Shown: positions 25,201 to 40,200 of the stretch, one piece after another
How the letters are laid out: each line of letters opens with the position of its first letter
Numbering within the stretch: position 1 is the first letter of the stretch
NCBI RefSeq assembly: GCF_047511655.1
Contig: NC_133402.1
Coordinates: 65,972,951 to 66,036,950, forward strand
Source: Castor canadensis
Taxonomy: Eukaryota; Chordata; Mammalia; Rodentia; Castoridae
Direction of reading: 5' to 3'
DNA length: 64,000 nt
Translations under genes and position numbers: made by a program
Notes under the pieces: model-generated
The model's database searches: none
The model's input: only the letters and a program-made list of their open reading frames with translations
Told to the model about the DNA's origin: nothing

Positions 25201-28200
25201 ATTATATTGTCTAACCATGAAGGTAATTCCTTTATCTATGATTGAAATTTTAAAACCTGAATCTAATTTTAAAAAGTGCATATATGCAGATATGTTAGAG
25301 AAAGATTTATAAGATAAAATTTTTTAAAGTTAAAAATTTTGTATTGTTAAAGTTAGTTATTAAAACATTGAACATTATCACACATTGTTAAATTACACTT
25401 TTGTTATTCTCAGTATTTGTTATGTCATTCCTTTCTAGTTAATCCTAAGCCTTATTTAAACATTAAAAATTTCTGTGCTAATGTACAATGCAAGAAGTTG
25501 ATATGAGCCTGAAATCAAAATCTGTTGGTCCTTCTTGGCCAAAAAAAGTCAACAATTCAACTATAGTCACTATGCAATTTTTATCCTGTTTCCTACTCTG
25601 ACTCTGAAAGTGATTTAATATAAACTTTCACTTTCTGTATGGCAATGAAAGAAAATAGAGAAAGTTACTTGGGATGTCTCCATGTCGTGAATACTAAAAC
25701 ACTTAGGGTTTATCATTCATATTACTCTGAGTAATGTCACATTACTCTGAAAGATTGTGTCCTTTGGGATGGGTGGGCTTAGGATATATTACTTAGAAAA
25801 ACTTACAATGTATTCTATGTGAATAGTGTTCCCTGAAGTCTTAAAAACTGAATGACCTAAGAGGGATGCATATGAATGAATGAAAAATACATATATGTCT
25901 TATATCGGGTTGTCTTTGATGTCTAAGATGTATGTCTAAGAGAATCTGCTACAGTAGTTCATATCATCACAGTTGAATTTGCAGTTACCAATTTTAACAT
26001 TAAATTACAGAAAACTAAGAGTGGAATGTTTTACAAAACAAGTTAGGCAAGTCTTACAAACATAGCTTTCTATTTCATTAATATTTTAATGGATTATGCT
26101 TCTGAAATGGGGCCTGAACTGTGTTAGGTGACCACCAGGTAGGTCTACAGGAAAGAAGGTGCATAATTTAGGTGATCTAATATATACATTATAAATAATA
26201 CATAAAATATGTACTATATTATATTTATTTGCTTTTTACCATGTGTGGTTATAATTGCACATAAATCAAATCCACCAAAAAATAAGATATACTACTATTT
26301 TCAAAGTTAGAAAATATTGGTTATCTATCTTATACATAAGAAGATTGATGTTTGAAGATTGAAAAATATCACTTGAAGTAGGAAGATATAGTATTTTTAC
26401 CCATTGTGTATAGCAAATCTACTCTTGGGGATTTTTATTTGATAATCATCATCATTTTAAATTTATTTCTTTGAATAACATTTGCCATTGTCTAGGATTG
26501 ATATCATGGCCAACATAGTAAATATCTGTAGTATTATCTTTATAAAAATTCTGGGACTAACATCTCTGGAGTTACAAGTTTTTATTAATGGCATGGAAAA
26601 AACGAGTTTATTAGATTATTTCACTAATGTATTACCTTCTAAAAGTATTTTAGGGATATATCATGACATGAATGTTATAAAGATTGAATTATGTTACAAA
26701 AAATCAGGAGCTACATTAAAAATGTCTTTATTTTGTCCACCATACCTCAAAATCCACGTCACCAAAACAGCCACATGTTGCACAAGGGCCAACAATTTTC
26801 AAAATATCTTCTTTGTTTGCATTTTGGATTGTGAATTTGGGCTGAAAAGGGTCCCACTTCTGTGCAACATAGCCAACTATAGAACCAGGAGGGGCTTGGA
26901 TTTCTAGCTGTAAGAAGAGACAATCATACAGTAAGATTTTCTAAGGTCATTGTATTTTAATTACATGTCAATGTCAATTCACCTCTAAACAGTATTCTGT
27001 TATGAAATTATTTTTGTATCCTACTAATCATTCTAAATATTTGATTCTAAGAATATAAAGCAGTTGGTTTTCTGTTTCATGTTTTGTAACGTCTTAGTTA
27101 CAGAAGCAGATTCACTGTACAGATGTGAACCTAAGTCCATGTCTCACTTCCCTCAACAGACCGGAACAGACCATCTCCTCACCCTGGAACACTAGCTTCT
27201 TTGCCATTTCATTTCGAAGTTAGTCAAGCACAGTAATGTACTCTGTGGTAACTCAAAGCTACTTCTTAGTTGCAGCCATCACACACTTGTATCTTAAGCC
27301 TCCTCTACCAATTACTAAGTGTTCTTGTATTTTTTTCTCTTCATATTTTTAACTTACAACTTCTTTGTGTCTCATTGAAAGGAAATATTTCTTAGCAATA
27401 TACACTTAAAAATGAATGACAGGGAGGTAAAACAGATCCTGTCTAGGGGTGGGTACCAGTAGGAGCAGGGAGCGTACACAGAGAGGTGAAGAAGGGCAAA
27501 TACTGCGTACTCTGTGTATGTATGGCTGAAAATGGAGCAAAGAAGTCTGTTGAATCTGTTCTAAGAAGGGGGAGAAGGGAGGATGATGGGGACTGATGGA
27601 CGAGGTAAATCTAATTGAGATACATTGTAAGCACATATGTAAATGTCACAATGAAATCTCCATGCATAACTAATACATTCTAAAAAATACTTCTTAAAGA
27701 GATAGAATTATTAAACAAACATCAATTTGGTTATGGGTGTATGTTTTCCAAAGTCTTGAAGACTAGCAGTTGCATTTTTTCATAGTTAGAAATTATAGAA
27801 TCCCGTTATCCTTATGTATTTATATAAGCCATCAAATCCTTTAATAAAATTAATTGGGGGGAGGTTGGGTACAAATTCAAAAATTGTTTTCTTCTAAATA
27901 AACATAGCTCTACATTCCCTAATCTAAATTTGACTTATTACTAAGTTCATACTCTATATGCATGATGTCTGTAGGGTCCTTGGATAGACAGAGGTGGTTT
28001 TAATTAGACTTCATAGAATTATACTTGTTCTGAGATTTCTTATAATTAGTCAGTTTGAGTATGACCCAATTAAAATACTAATGAATATTAAGATGGACCT
28101 TGTTTAATTAGGGTATGTAATATAAAACTTATTATTAAAAAATTTCAGATGTATATATTTATTATTTCACTGACTATGCCATCTTTGGGCATATGAATCC

Positions 28201-31200
28201 TAATTTTTCTCACTAGTGAGATGAGAACACTTGCGCTCCATGTATGAATCCTTGGGCCTCCTTTATTGTTTAGCCAGGTGTTTGACTATAAATACAGAAA
28301 TAGTTGCACTAGCCACTGTTAGAAACTTTCCTAAATAACCATCTTCCATACTAACATTTATTGCCATTGTCCTGAGGACAACATTTATACAGATGTCTTC
28401 AACAAAGAAACTTAGGATTGAATCAGGGTACTAGATCAAGTCCCATGTATGATGTTTTTCTGGATCATGGGTAAGCCATCTCTATTCTCTGAGCCCAGTT
28501 TGCTGGACTGCAAAATGCAAAGAATAAAACTGGCTCTTTCTAGCTTATTGAGGCATTATATCAAAGTCTAAAGTGAGCAAAAGGTCAGTGTAAATTCAAC
28601 TGTGACATATCAATACTAGTTATTGTTTTGGGTCTGTCAAACAATAATGACAATCAATTTTATTTCAAACTAAAGTAATTGCATCAATTCCTCTAGAACA
28701 ATAACATTGCCTTTGCCAAAACGTGGTGTTTGTAGTAAATACACAGATGCAAAGTGAAATTCTCTACTCAATAATAATACTCAACCAAGGCAGCACCTTA
28801 GAGGAACAGAGCACATTCTGGACTTTGCTACTGTTTGAGAGACCAGCACATATTTGCTTAATGCTGGAATTTGTAGACATTACAATTATATAGCTAATAC
28901 AGAGGTTCACAAGGATGTGTCTTGATTACAAGATGTCTGAGCTATCTTTACCAATTAACCCCATGAAGCCACCATAGTGTTTCATTGGAAAAAAAAAGTG
29001 ACTCACCAAATTCTCAAGCTGTTCTAATTCTGAAAAGCAATATGCTAATTTAAATAACTGAAAGTTTAATTGCTCCATAGCTCCAGACAAATGTCATTTA
29101 AATAAATAATTGCTAATCTGAAAAAAGAGAGACACTCAAAGCCAGTTACTAACCTCTTGCAGATAGCAAGGGCACCAGCAGCTGTTGCACCTCAAGGGCC
29201 TGTTGACTGTGATCACCTCTTGCCCTAAGTTATCTGTGATCCTCAGGGTGCAGGACCGCAGTGTGGAACAGACATTACGGTTGAAGCAAAGGCTTTCCTC
29301 CACAGCAAAGTAAATTCTTTGTCCCAAACCATTTTTAATCTCATATTTGTTGGAGGTCTCAGTGCCAAGTATCACTAACAGAAAAAAACCATTTTGTAAA
29401 ATGATGACTCTTTGGTTGGCATCAATACTTTTAAATAAGTAAAGAGGAGACAGTATTAAAAGAAAAAAAGAATCAATGATTAATTTTTGTTGTTTCTGGT
29501 TTCTTCTTCATACGTGTCTACTTCTGTGCTCTGAACTGTGAACATTCAGCTACAGAATCAAAGTGAACTCTTAGAACAAAGCTAACTTGTTCACTCATTT
29601 TGATTCTAGAATGATGACCACACCTGTAGAACCACTTTTAAAGTAAAGAACCAATGCTGTAAAAAAAAAAAAAAAAAAAAGAGACAATGCTGTACGGAAG
29701 AATCTACCACTCAAGTACTCAATTTTTGTTGTTCAAGTTATGGAAACAACTTACAGTGGTAATGACTCACCTGAAATCTCTGACTGGTAATATTTCTACA
29801 GCTGTGTGCTGTCTGAATATTTATTTCAGTTTTGATTTGTTTGGGTTTGAATATAGAATATTGTGAACAGAAAGTAATTTGAAATCAATTTCATGTAATT
29901 CATCATCTTCATAAATTTCTGTATTGATGAATAATTTACCTGTTTGTTGAACCATTGGTGAAATAATAAAAGCACAGTGTTTTGCTTTAAGGGATTTTAG
30001 TTATGTAGTCTCAATCTTGACTTGTATTTCTGTATTTGCTAAGAAATTTTAATTGGAATAGTCAATTACCTTTTATCATTTTAAGATTAAATGTAATGTT
30101 AGAATTTGGATGGCAACAGCACCAAAGATTTAGAGAATCTTACACTTCCATTTTTACTTAAGCACACTACATTTACTTTTGGCTTTTGAAAAAAAGAGAA
30201 GACAATTTTTTCTTTTTGGTCTAATTCCATTCTACACATTTAACATTGTTGGTTATGACGTATTTAGTGTAAAAGAACATCGGAACATCTGGACACTAAA
30301 ACCATCTCAACCACTTTAATAAGTGCAGAGCGGAGCATACTTACTTCCGAGAAGCTCCACCTGCTGGTGTATAATGATCAGGTCTAACTGTCAGAGGACG
30401 ACATAAAGAAATAAAAAGTATTACATCGGCAGGCTTTGGAAACCTTTGGAGATGCTCTTGACCTATTTACTACACTACATGAAGTTAGACAACTTTCATA
30501 TTCTCTGCTAAAACAGTTGTAAACAGATATAACGCAAAACAGGGGACAGTGTCTTTCTTGAAATACAAAGTTACAGGAACTCTTAAAATTCCAAGGCAGA
30601 ATTTCTAAGACTAAGAATAGGAACATTGGTTAACTCGATGCTAACTCTTCCTGTGCTGATCAGTAAAAAGAAAGAGTTGAAGAAGATTTTCAAGCTATCT
30701 CTTAATGAAAATGTCTAAGATGTTTCATAATGCCCTGATTTTAAAGAATAAAGCAAGACAATAAGGATTTGAGAGTCTAGCCTTTCCTTTCAGTCACTGA
30801 CAGGCTCTACTGTCACTCTGTCAGTCTGCAACTCATTCATCTCAGTGATGAAATGACACTGTTTAGGCAGAAAGAGGTTATTTTATTTATTTAATTTTAT
30901 CTTGGTGGTACTGGGTTAGAACTCAGGACCTTGTGCTTGAGCCATGCCTTAGGCCCTGAAAGGGGATATTTTATAAGTATTTCCCATTCATCCTTTCTTT
31001 AGGCTAAGAAAAGGAACCAAATACCAATTTAAGCATAATAAGAATTCTAAATATGTGTCATAAAGTTTGCCTTATGTAATTACAAATAAAATTAATTTAC
31101 AGTGATAATGTTTAGTTGAAAAATGATTACATTAAAAGGAAATACAAAGACAGTGCTTATGTATAACACTGCAGGTTATTGTATTTTCTTCTGCCATTTT

Positions 31201-34200
31201 GTTGGCAGCACTGGGGATTGAACTCAGGACTTTGCACTCAACACTTTATTCTCCCTTCCCATTAATAAACTCATCAGGAATGGTTTCATCAGCCAATCAT
31301 TACTGGAACTTGGTTTTGATTGGACACCACAAACCAAGAAAGTTCGAAGCTCCATTATTTTCTTCTTTCTCCTTGAATATCTTGAGGTAGGAGTCAAGCT
31401 AATACCATTGCTTCAATTTAAATCTTCTTGTTGATAAAACAGAACTTTTACGACTCACTTAAAATATTTTTCTAAAATTAAGTTTTGATCTGAGTTATTC
31501 TAAAATCATATAAACAATTAAGGAAAATTGTTTTTTTTAAACAGAATAAATTGTGTAGTGTGTTGCATTATTTTTGTTCTCTTTTGAGGTTATTGGAGAG
31601 TTGTGTGAAAAAGGGGGAACGTTACAAGGATATAAATGATATAAAGGATATAAATATTACAGGTATATATTCTTAGGGATGGAGACCAATAGGGTCAATG
31701 CATATTAGCAATATGGATCAAACTTCATTTCTGAAATTTGAAGCTATCCCTTGATATCTTTTCTACGATGAAAAGGGAGGTTTTACCTCTCTAGTGTCCA
31801 ACACAGCAATTGTTTATTGAGTGACTATCATGAGGTAGTCACTGTGCTACATATTTTAGCATAATGTCTGATCTAATTCTCACAAACACTCAGAGATGGA
31901 TTTCATTAATGCTACAAACAAGGAAGTAATCCGAAAGAGATTAAGGAACGTACCCTAGATCACAAAGAATCTAAGTGGTCATTTTCTACTGTGATACTGA
32001 AATTGCTAAACTAAACTTAGGAACTAGGGTACACAATTCCAAAACTTGGTGGTCTTTGCTCCCTGTTTTCTTTCTCTTCTACTGACTCCAACCTCTGTAA
32101 TAAGATTTGATTTCATCTCTTTCTCAGGGAAAACCTCTGGATCTGAGGGTCTTGATTTTAGTTATTTTTATAGTTTATCTAGGTAGCCCTGAGTCTCTTA
32201 TGAGCCATTGTCCAAATGGGCCTCTTCCATCCTCTCCTCTATTGGCGGGCAGTCTAGGAGTTGATGAAAACTTTAAACAGATTAATAATTATACATCCAG
32301 GAAGTCAGAGCAAGAAAAGTATTTCTTATAGGAAAGCTGTAGAGGTGAAAATATAACAGCCTTGGATATGTACCTTATGAATAAATATTTTAGTTAGGTT
32401 TACTAGTATCCTTGATTCTATTTCATATATGCATTTCAAAAAAATTAATATGTACATGGGACTTAAATTACTATTCTTAGTTATAGGTGACTAAGGTATA
32501 GTAATTATCCCTTAGGACCACAGAATAAGATGTTATTGACTTTTATGATCATGTAAATTCAGATTTAACCTATATTATATATGTATATGATTATTTTCAA
32601 ATTGTTTATAAAAACAATATTCTCAATAGTCTGTGGATAGACTTGACTGACAAAAAGTGTAAAAATTTACTTAACTTTTTAATAATAATGATTTTTCTTA
32701 TCTATTTTCTTTTTTTATTTCTTGAAGAATGTACTATTTTGAGATGTTTGTGATTTTACTTAGTTCTTCTGGATTGTAGTTTAAAGTTAACACCTAAAAA
32801 TTCATTAAATATTGTTTCTTACAGAATCATGGCAAAACACTTTTGAGATGCTCATTTGTGCTTTTATATATATACTGCTTTGAAGGAAACAAATACTTTT
32901 AATTATTAAGTTATTGTTCCCTTTGGAATTAAAATATCCAACAATTTATGGCATATTTTGTTTTCTGAAAATAATCAGAAAAGATATGATTTTGGGAAAT
33001 GTGCCACATTTCAGACTGAAGCCAACGAGTTCATATTTCTATTTATTGGATGTTGAAAGAGAATGACTGCTTGTCACGCATCTGGCTGCCATGCGTGTCA
33101 TCATTCATGGATGGAAGGAGAATATGTGATGACCATATGTGACCATCAAACCTCAGCCCTCTGGCACTGGTGTATCACTTTTATACTTGGCAGAACCTTG
33201 TCTGACAATATTCCCCGACAGCTTGCAGCAGTTAATCAACTCTATCAGTGAATACAGCTGATCCTTTCTACAGATGGAGGGTGGTGGGTGCACTTTTCCA
33301 GCTCTTTTACACCTCTCTCTGAGCTACGCAGTCTCCAAAGTACATTTGCCTGCCAGTGGGTTTCTGGAGAAGGCATCTGCAATTATAAACGTTTTCCTGG
33401 GAACATACGCTGCATGCAGCTTAAACCCTATCAGGCATAACAGAAATTTCTTGTACCTTAAGGGAATTAACACAGAGATTTGATTTTGATAAAGGAGATA
33501 GACTTTATAGTTTGAAAGAATGCCAAAAAGCTAAAAATTGAGGCAAATGTGCTGATATCTCAATATTAGCATATTTCTAATCATTTGTAGGAAAAATACA
33601 AAATCAACATATATATGTGTGTATATATATGTATATATGAATAGCAATTGCTACTTATTTGTCATATAACTCAGAGGATGGTCCTTGTTGACTGTATTAC
33701 TATGAAACTTGAGTTACCTGCAATGACTAGAACCACACTATACCTAAAAGTATCAAGCTTTTTCCAGCAAATTGTCCAGGATATACCAGCATCAGAAGAT
33801 AGTAATATTAACCTGGTAATTTGCTTTCCTTTGAATTTTCATTCTCCTTTTGAGACTGTTGAAAAGGTTGGACACTTAAGTCATTGCAGAAACTCTCCCA
33901 GGGTGTTTTGAGCCCTAACAAACTTTCTAAACACCTGCACATATTATAAGTATGTGCTTATCTGGTCTTTATACACAACCTTGAGCTATTTATCAACATT
34001 TTTAAATGTTCAACTAGGGTACAGAATGTTTGTATGAGAGGGACTATGCTTTTAATATGACTTGAGTATAGCAAGTACTCAATAAATATTCTTTAATTAA
34101 ACAGCTGTAAGTGACTTAGATATATTAGGTAATAGTTTGCTGACACCTTGAGCAATGAACAGAAGGTAGATAATTGTATTAAACAGTTCTATTGAAAATA

Positions 34201-37200
34201 GTCTCATCACTGTCACGTAAATAAGAAAAATGAAAGTAGCCCTAAAAAGACAAATTTCTTTCTAAATAAAAGAGATGGATGGGCATCGTGGCTCCCACCC
34301 ATAATCCTAGCTTCTCAGGAAGTGGAGATCAGGCAAAAAGTTCCAGAGACCTCCAACTTAACAAATAAAAAACTGGGGTGGGGGAGGAGGTTTGTGCCTC
34401 TCATGCCAGCTATGTGGGAAGCTAACAGCCTACTGGTTGTAGCCCAGGCCACCCTGTGCAGAAACAGGGAGAACTTACTTAAAAAATTCCCAAAGTAAAA
34501 AGGACTGGGGACATGGCTTAAATGGAAGAATACCTCCCCAGCAAGTGCAAACCCCTGAGTTCAACCCCAAGTACCACCATAAATAAATAAAAATAAAATC
34601 AGTATTTTACAATTGCATGATGTAAAAAGCCTTTCTCACAGTCAATTATTCACCGAAGTGTTTCAACCTGGGTTGAAAAGCAAGAAATCAAGTTTGTATT
34701 AATTTTAAGGGAGATGCTTTTTATAGAAGTAGAAAGGTATAAACACCTGACTTAAACATTCTAGACCAGGAGGGACATTGGGTGTTGACAGGAAAGTATT
34801 TGGTGCAGGGACACCAGGCTGCCGTCCTTGGTTCCCTGCATTGGAAGAGACATGAAGGCTTTGATCTGGATCTGGAGCTCCAGGGAGGAAACCAGGGAGG
34901 CCTCTACTCCTCTGCTTCTGCGCATCTGCAAGAGAATAACAGTCTCAACGCACGTTTAAATTCACCCCATTGTATTTCATCCTCCTCAGAATATTTTTAT
35001 GTCTTCCTTCCTCTCCTGCTCACTCTCGTTTCAGTGCCCTTTTCTTTTGTTTTCACAGCTCAGTGTCATTATCATTCGACCCCTAAGTATGAGAAAAAGG
35101 AATGTGAAAGACAGTTGGGAGCAGTTGTAAGAAAAAGCTGGATAACTAGGTCAAAAGAAATGACTTTAGGAAACGTAAATGTATTACCTACAGTCACTTA
35201 CATAGATAGGTAAGTAACACCTGCCGGAAGAGATTAAGAATCATAAGCGACACACAGAAAACAATGGCAAAGGGCACTGGGCACCCCACACTCATGAACG
35301 GATCCCCTTTGACTTAGAATGTTAATCACAATGATGGCTTTCAAGCATAGTCTCCCTTCTCTAAATATTATGGGTGTGCCTTGCGATTTATGAGGATATT
35401 TTGTCTAATGTTATTCCCATACTGTTGGGGTTCCATTGAAGTTGTCGATTTTATATCTCTCTTTATCAGATCCACCAGGAGGAGTTATCAAAACAGGTTG
35501 TTGGGACTTCCATCATCTTCTGATTTAGGAGCTGGGCTGAGAGGTGGGGCTCATGAGTTCCTCAACCTAATAGCCCTGCTGATCTGAGGATATGCTTTGA
35601 TGGCTAATGGTTTGAGTTCATTAAATCTATTAAGTCTATAAACTATGAGACGTTCACAGCTGGTTTGTCAGCTTCTGTTATTTGTTTAAAACATGGTCTC
35701 ACTATGTAGCCCAGGCTAGCCTTGAACTCACTATGTAGCCCACGCTGGCCTCAAACTTACAATTCTCCTGTCTTAGCCACCCCAGTGCTGGGATTACAGA
35801 TGAGTTCCACCATGCTCAGCTGTGAGTACCTTGAGCGTGCTATAAACATCAAATTAATCTTTGATTTCCTAGTATTTTGTTAAAAAATATCTAATACTTT
35901 TTTGATAATATGAGCCCCTTTCAGCTCACTCAATGTTATAAAAGGTAACATAATTACAGAATTCTATATAGTTGAACTTTGCCTTTTTAGAGAAATCACC
36001 TCTTTTCTATTTTGTTGCTAGACAAAAATGTTACTATTTCGATTGTCATTCAAATTGGAATTTGGAGGTTTTCATTTACTATACATTAGTCTGTGTAACA
36101 TTTATGCATCAGCCCTAACGTGTTACATGCAGAGTCCTTTACTTAATTTAAAACGTAAATGATAGCCTTTAAAGAATTATTTTCCCTTTTTCTTCTAATA
36201 CCTGCTTCTTGATATCTCCCTCATGAAAAATATCAACATATTTTTCAAAGAGTATTGTTGGTTTTTACTTCTCATCTTTATCTACAAAGTATGAGTTTTT
36301 GCAAGTGCGTTTAGTTAATCAACACTATGTGGGGAATAGACGTGGGCCAAAGTATCTGGCCAGGTTTTTTGAAATACGGAAAGGGTCGTGAGCACAAGAA
36401 TAGCAGAGCCTCAGCACCTCAGACTACCTGGTTCCACTGAGGAGAGCCGAGCTTGCTCAGGATGCACGGGCTGAGCCCGGCACTGCTGGTGCTTGGTTCA
36501 TTTCCCCCCCCTAACATAAAGACCTGCCACCTTTCAACAGATCTCAAACTTTCACTTTATCACTTAAGGTAAGCACATTCACTTCCACCTTGCTTTAGGG
36601 CCTCATGTGCTTTTGGGGAGGCAGATTTTTACAAAATTAAGGATAGAGAAACAGCAAATCACACAACAATTTAAACACAGCTGATGATAACATGGGACTG
36701 ACTGATAGCTTCTCTGCATTCACTGAGCTGTAGAACGCATGCAGGAATTAAATTTCTTGCTTTGTTTTTGAAATTTCTTTTCATCTTTTAAAACTAATTT
36801 TTGACTATATGTGGTCAAAACCTTGTGTAATAAACCCATGGGTAAGATGGGCTTACTGTTCAGTCAAGCACTGCTTGACAGCTGGAACATTATGTTCTGA
36901 GAATACAGCATCATGGGATGTTGTTTTTATGTGAACATCACAGAATGTACTTCACAAACCAAGGAGGCTGTGACCTCACCAGGCAATGCAATCTTCTGGG
37001 GCCACCATGCCTTTGTGGTCCATCACTGGCTGCAGCATCCTTAGGCAATGCCTGACTGTAATTCCAACTGTTCTAAAGAAACGTGAACGAGAGGGACAAG
37101 GAAACTGGTTCTGCATTGACACACAGATGAAATGTACTCCAGCTGCACGAAGACTTGAGTAAGTACTCCCATTAACCATACAGTAAGACTGGGGTGCTAG

Positions 37201-40200
37201 GTCTGTAACAATCAGTCACGATGGTCTTACTACAGAAGTGATAGCCACATTTATGAAAGTTGGGGCATGAGGTGGATAGCTTTCTGTACCTTAAATTCTA
37301 AAACAATAAAATTTAAAAATTCACTGGATCTCATTTGAAGATAAATTCCCATCATGAAAAAACTGAAGCACAGACTGAATGAGCTCCTGGAAGGGCATCA
37401 AAATATGGATAAATAAATGTAGACAATCAAAGAACATCTCTTTGGACACTGACATAAGGTGACTATAGTTATGACAGCTCGTTAAGGTTGGGAACACATG
37501 TAGTATTAGTGAGAGATCAAAGCCAGATGATTCATTTACCTATTTAACCTTAAGGCTGTAGGAAGAGATTGGTTGTTATTATTAATGTGGGCTCCTTGGG
37601 TCTATTACATGTAGACTTTGCATGTTTTATGATTAGGAACAAATGGGAAAACATGGGGCAGGGTGTGGTGACTCATGCCTTTAACCCAAATGAATTGGGA
37701 AGCAGAGATTACAGTTCAAAGCCAACAGGGGCAAAAGTTAGCAAGACCCCATCTCAACAAACAAGCTGAGCATAGTGGTCTTCCATCTGTAATCCCAGCT
37801 AATTGGAGGCATACATGCATATGTTAGAGGACTGTGTGTGAGGCCAGCCCCAGGGAAAAAAAGGGAGACTAAGAATTAAAAAAAAGGGCTGGAAGCCTCG
37901 CTGAAGTCATAGAGCACCTGTCTAGCAAGTACAAGGCCCTGAATTAATATTCCAGTAGCATAAAAAAATAAGTAAATGAAAACAAAAAAAAACCAAGAAA
38001 AACTTGTCATTTAGCTCCACTAACACATAGCTTCAAAGTGATAATACTGTAGGTGACGATAGTTATGACAGCTCATGACAGCAGTTTGTTTCCCATATAG
38101 ACTCCATCCTGAACTTCTGTTAGATCTGGGGCAGAGACAAAGAATGGCTTGAAAACTGGGATGGATCCCATGTGGTGAACCAAAAGGAAGACTCTGTAAG
38201 ACAACGTTAAAATCAGGAGAGGAGCAAATAGCCAACAGACGAGCTGTAACACTGGGAAATATTAAAAGACAGCAGACATCTCTTTTTCAGCATATTGCTA
38301 AAACCACTGTTGTTATTGCATTTCAGAAAAAACAGAAGCAAAATTATGCCCTAGAAAACACTAGTTCTCAATAATAAAATTCAGAATAGTGGCTCATTTT
38401 CAAAATGGACATGCATGTGTATTGATCTGAAAAGAAACTTTGTGGTGTGCTGGAAGTGTTTCATATCTCCATCTCGGTTGTGGTTACATCAGTTTATCCG
38501 TATTTAAAAAATCATGGAAATTTTCCTGGTGCCTTGTATCCCAGATGCTTGGAAGGCAGAGATCGAGAAGACTGTGGTTTGAGGCTAGCTAGGGCAAAGT
38601 GTTTGTGAGACCCCATTTCAACCAGTGTCTGGGTGCAGTTGTGGGTGCCTGTCATCCCAGTTATGAGGGAAGGACAAGTAGGAGGATCAAGGCCCAGACT
38701 GAACAAAAAGTGAGACATTATCTCCAAAATACCCAGAGCAAAAGAGGCTGGAGGTGTGGCTCAAATGATGGAGTAACTACCTTGCAAGTGGGAAGCCCTG
38801 AAATCAAACCCCTAGCACTGCCAAAAACAAAAAAATTGTGGAATTTGCATTTGGTTCTCTGCACGTTACTGAATATAATTTAAAAGGCATAGGGATAGTT
38901 TCTAGGAGTAATTGGTAGGAGGTTATCAGACTTTCATTCCCATTTTCCTTGCTTAATTTTTGGCAGAAAGGTGGTAGTGCACCGCTGTAATCCCAGCCAC
39001 TCATGAGGCAGAGACAGGAGAATCACAAGTTAGAGGCCAGCCCAGGCAAAGTTACCAAGACCTTACCTTGGAAACAAAATGCAAACAAACAGGCTGGACA
39101 CGTGGCTTAAGAACTAGCGTGCTTGCTTAGAATGTGTGAGACCCTGGGTTCAATCTCTAGTATCTCAAAAAATAATTAAAAGTAAACTATGTTGCTATAA
39201 AAAAATGCAGTAGTCAGGGCTGGGGCATAATAAATTGCTAAAGTGCCTGCCTAGCAAGTATGAGGCCCCGAGTTCAGACCCCACTACCGCCGAATAAAAA
39301 ATAAAAACAGATTATGAAGCATCAAAAAGTGGCTGTGCATTCCTGACCTTTGTCATTAAGTCCTTAGACATGATAGTAGGCCTAGAGACATCAAAGCAGT
39401 TAGAACCCCAAGTCCACAGTATTCAGGAGTGGAATATGGGAAAGTCTTGTCTGGGAGTGTTGAAAGAAAGAGGAGCCAATGGCCAACAGAGAGACCAGGG
39501 GCTTCCTCCTTGGGGTGGCAGCTCACAATGAAGAATCCTTTGGGCCCTCTGTCGTTTAGGCCACCCTAAAAATCCCTCTCTGCTTTTCTCATATTTGCAG
39601 TTTAAGACCAACCTGTACATAAATTTATTTATTATTCCAGGCAACCCACATTTCTTTGGATCTAATAGCATCCAGTAGAGTTTGTCCTTTGGTTAGGTAG
39701 TAGAGATGGGCATGCCTGTATTTACCCTGCATTCCCCTGGGAGAGGTTAACTGACAGTACAGTTTCACGGGCCAGAGAAAATCATGGAATCATAGGTAAT
39801 ATGTTAATAGAGATTGTGAATATGATCAAAGCACATTATATTCATGTGTGGAAGCCCTTTACTATGTACAATTTAAAAATATAACCAGCAAATAAAAAAC
39901 AAATAATATAAATATACTTAAAGAAAACTATCCTCAAATATGTCTAGGCCTGACTCAGTGATTCACATCTATAATCTCTGCTAAGTGACAGGCAGAGATC
40001 AGGAGGATTGCAGTTTGAGGCCAGCCTGGGCTAAACATTAACAAGACCCCATCTCAACCAATAAATCTGGGCATGGTTGTGATACATGCCTATAATCCCA
40101 GCTATATGGAAGGCATAAATAGGACGATTGTGATCTAGGCCAGCCCAAGTAAAACCAGGAGAGCTTATTTGAAAAATAACGGATGTAAAAGGGAATGAGG

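Noticed and set aside
26482-26907. 141-codon plus-strand open frame
   Set aside because: Its 3' part is the antisense of PLSCR5 exon 5 and the rest is AT-rich intron sequence.
34782-35213. 143-codon open frame on the plus strand, the longest in the window
   Set aside because: It overlaps PLSCR5 exon 2 in antisense, and its protein shows no family features. The minus strand carries the real, splice-consistent coding sequence.
36976-37179. 67-codon minus-strand open frame
   Set aside because: It lies within and beside the fossil DNA transposon and has no protein resemblance.
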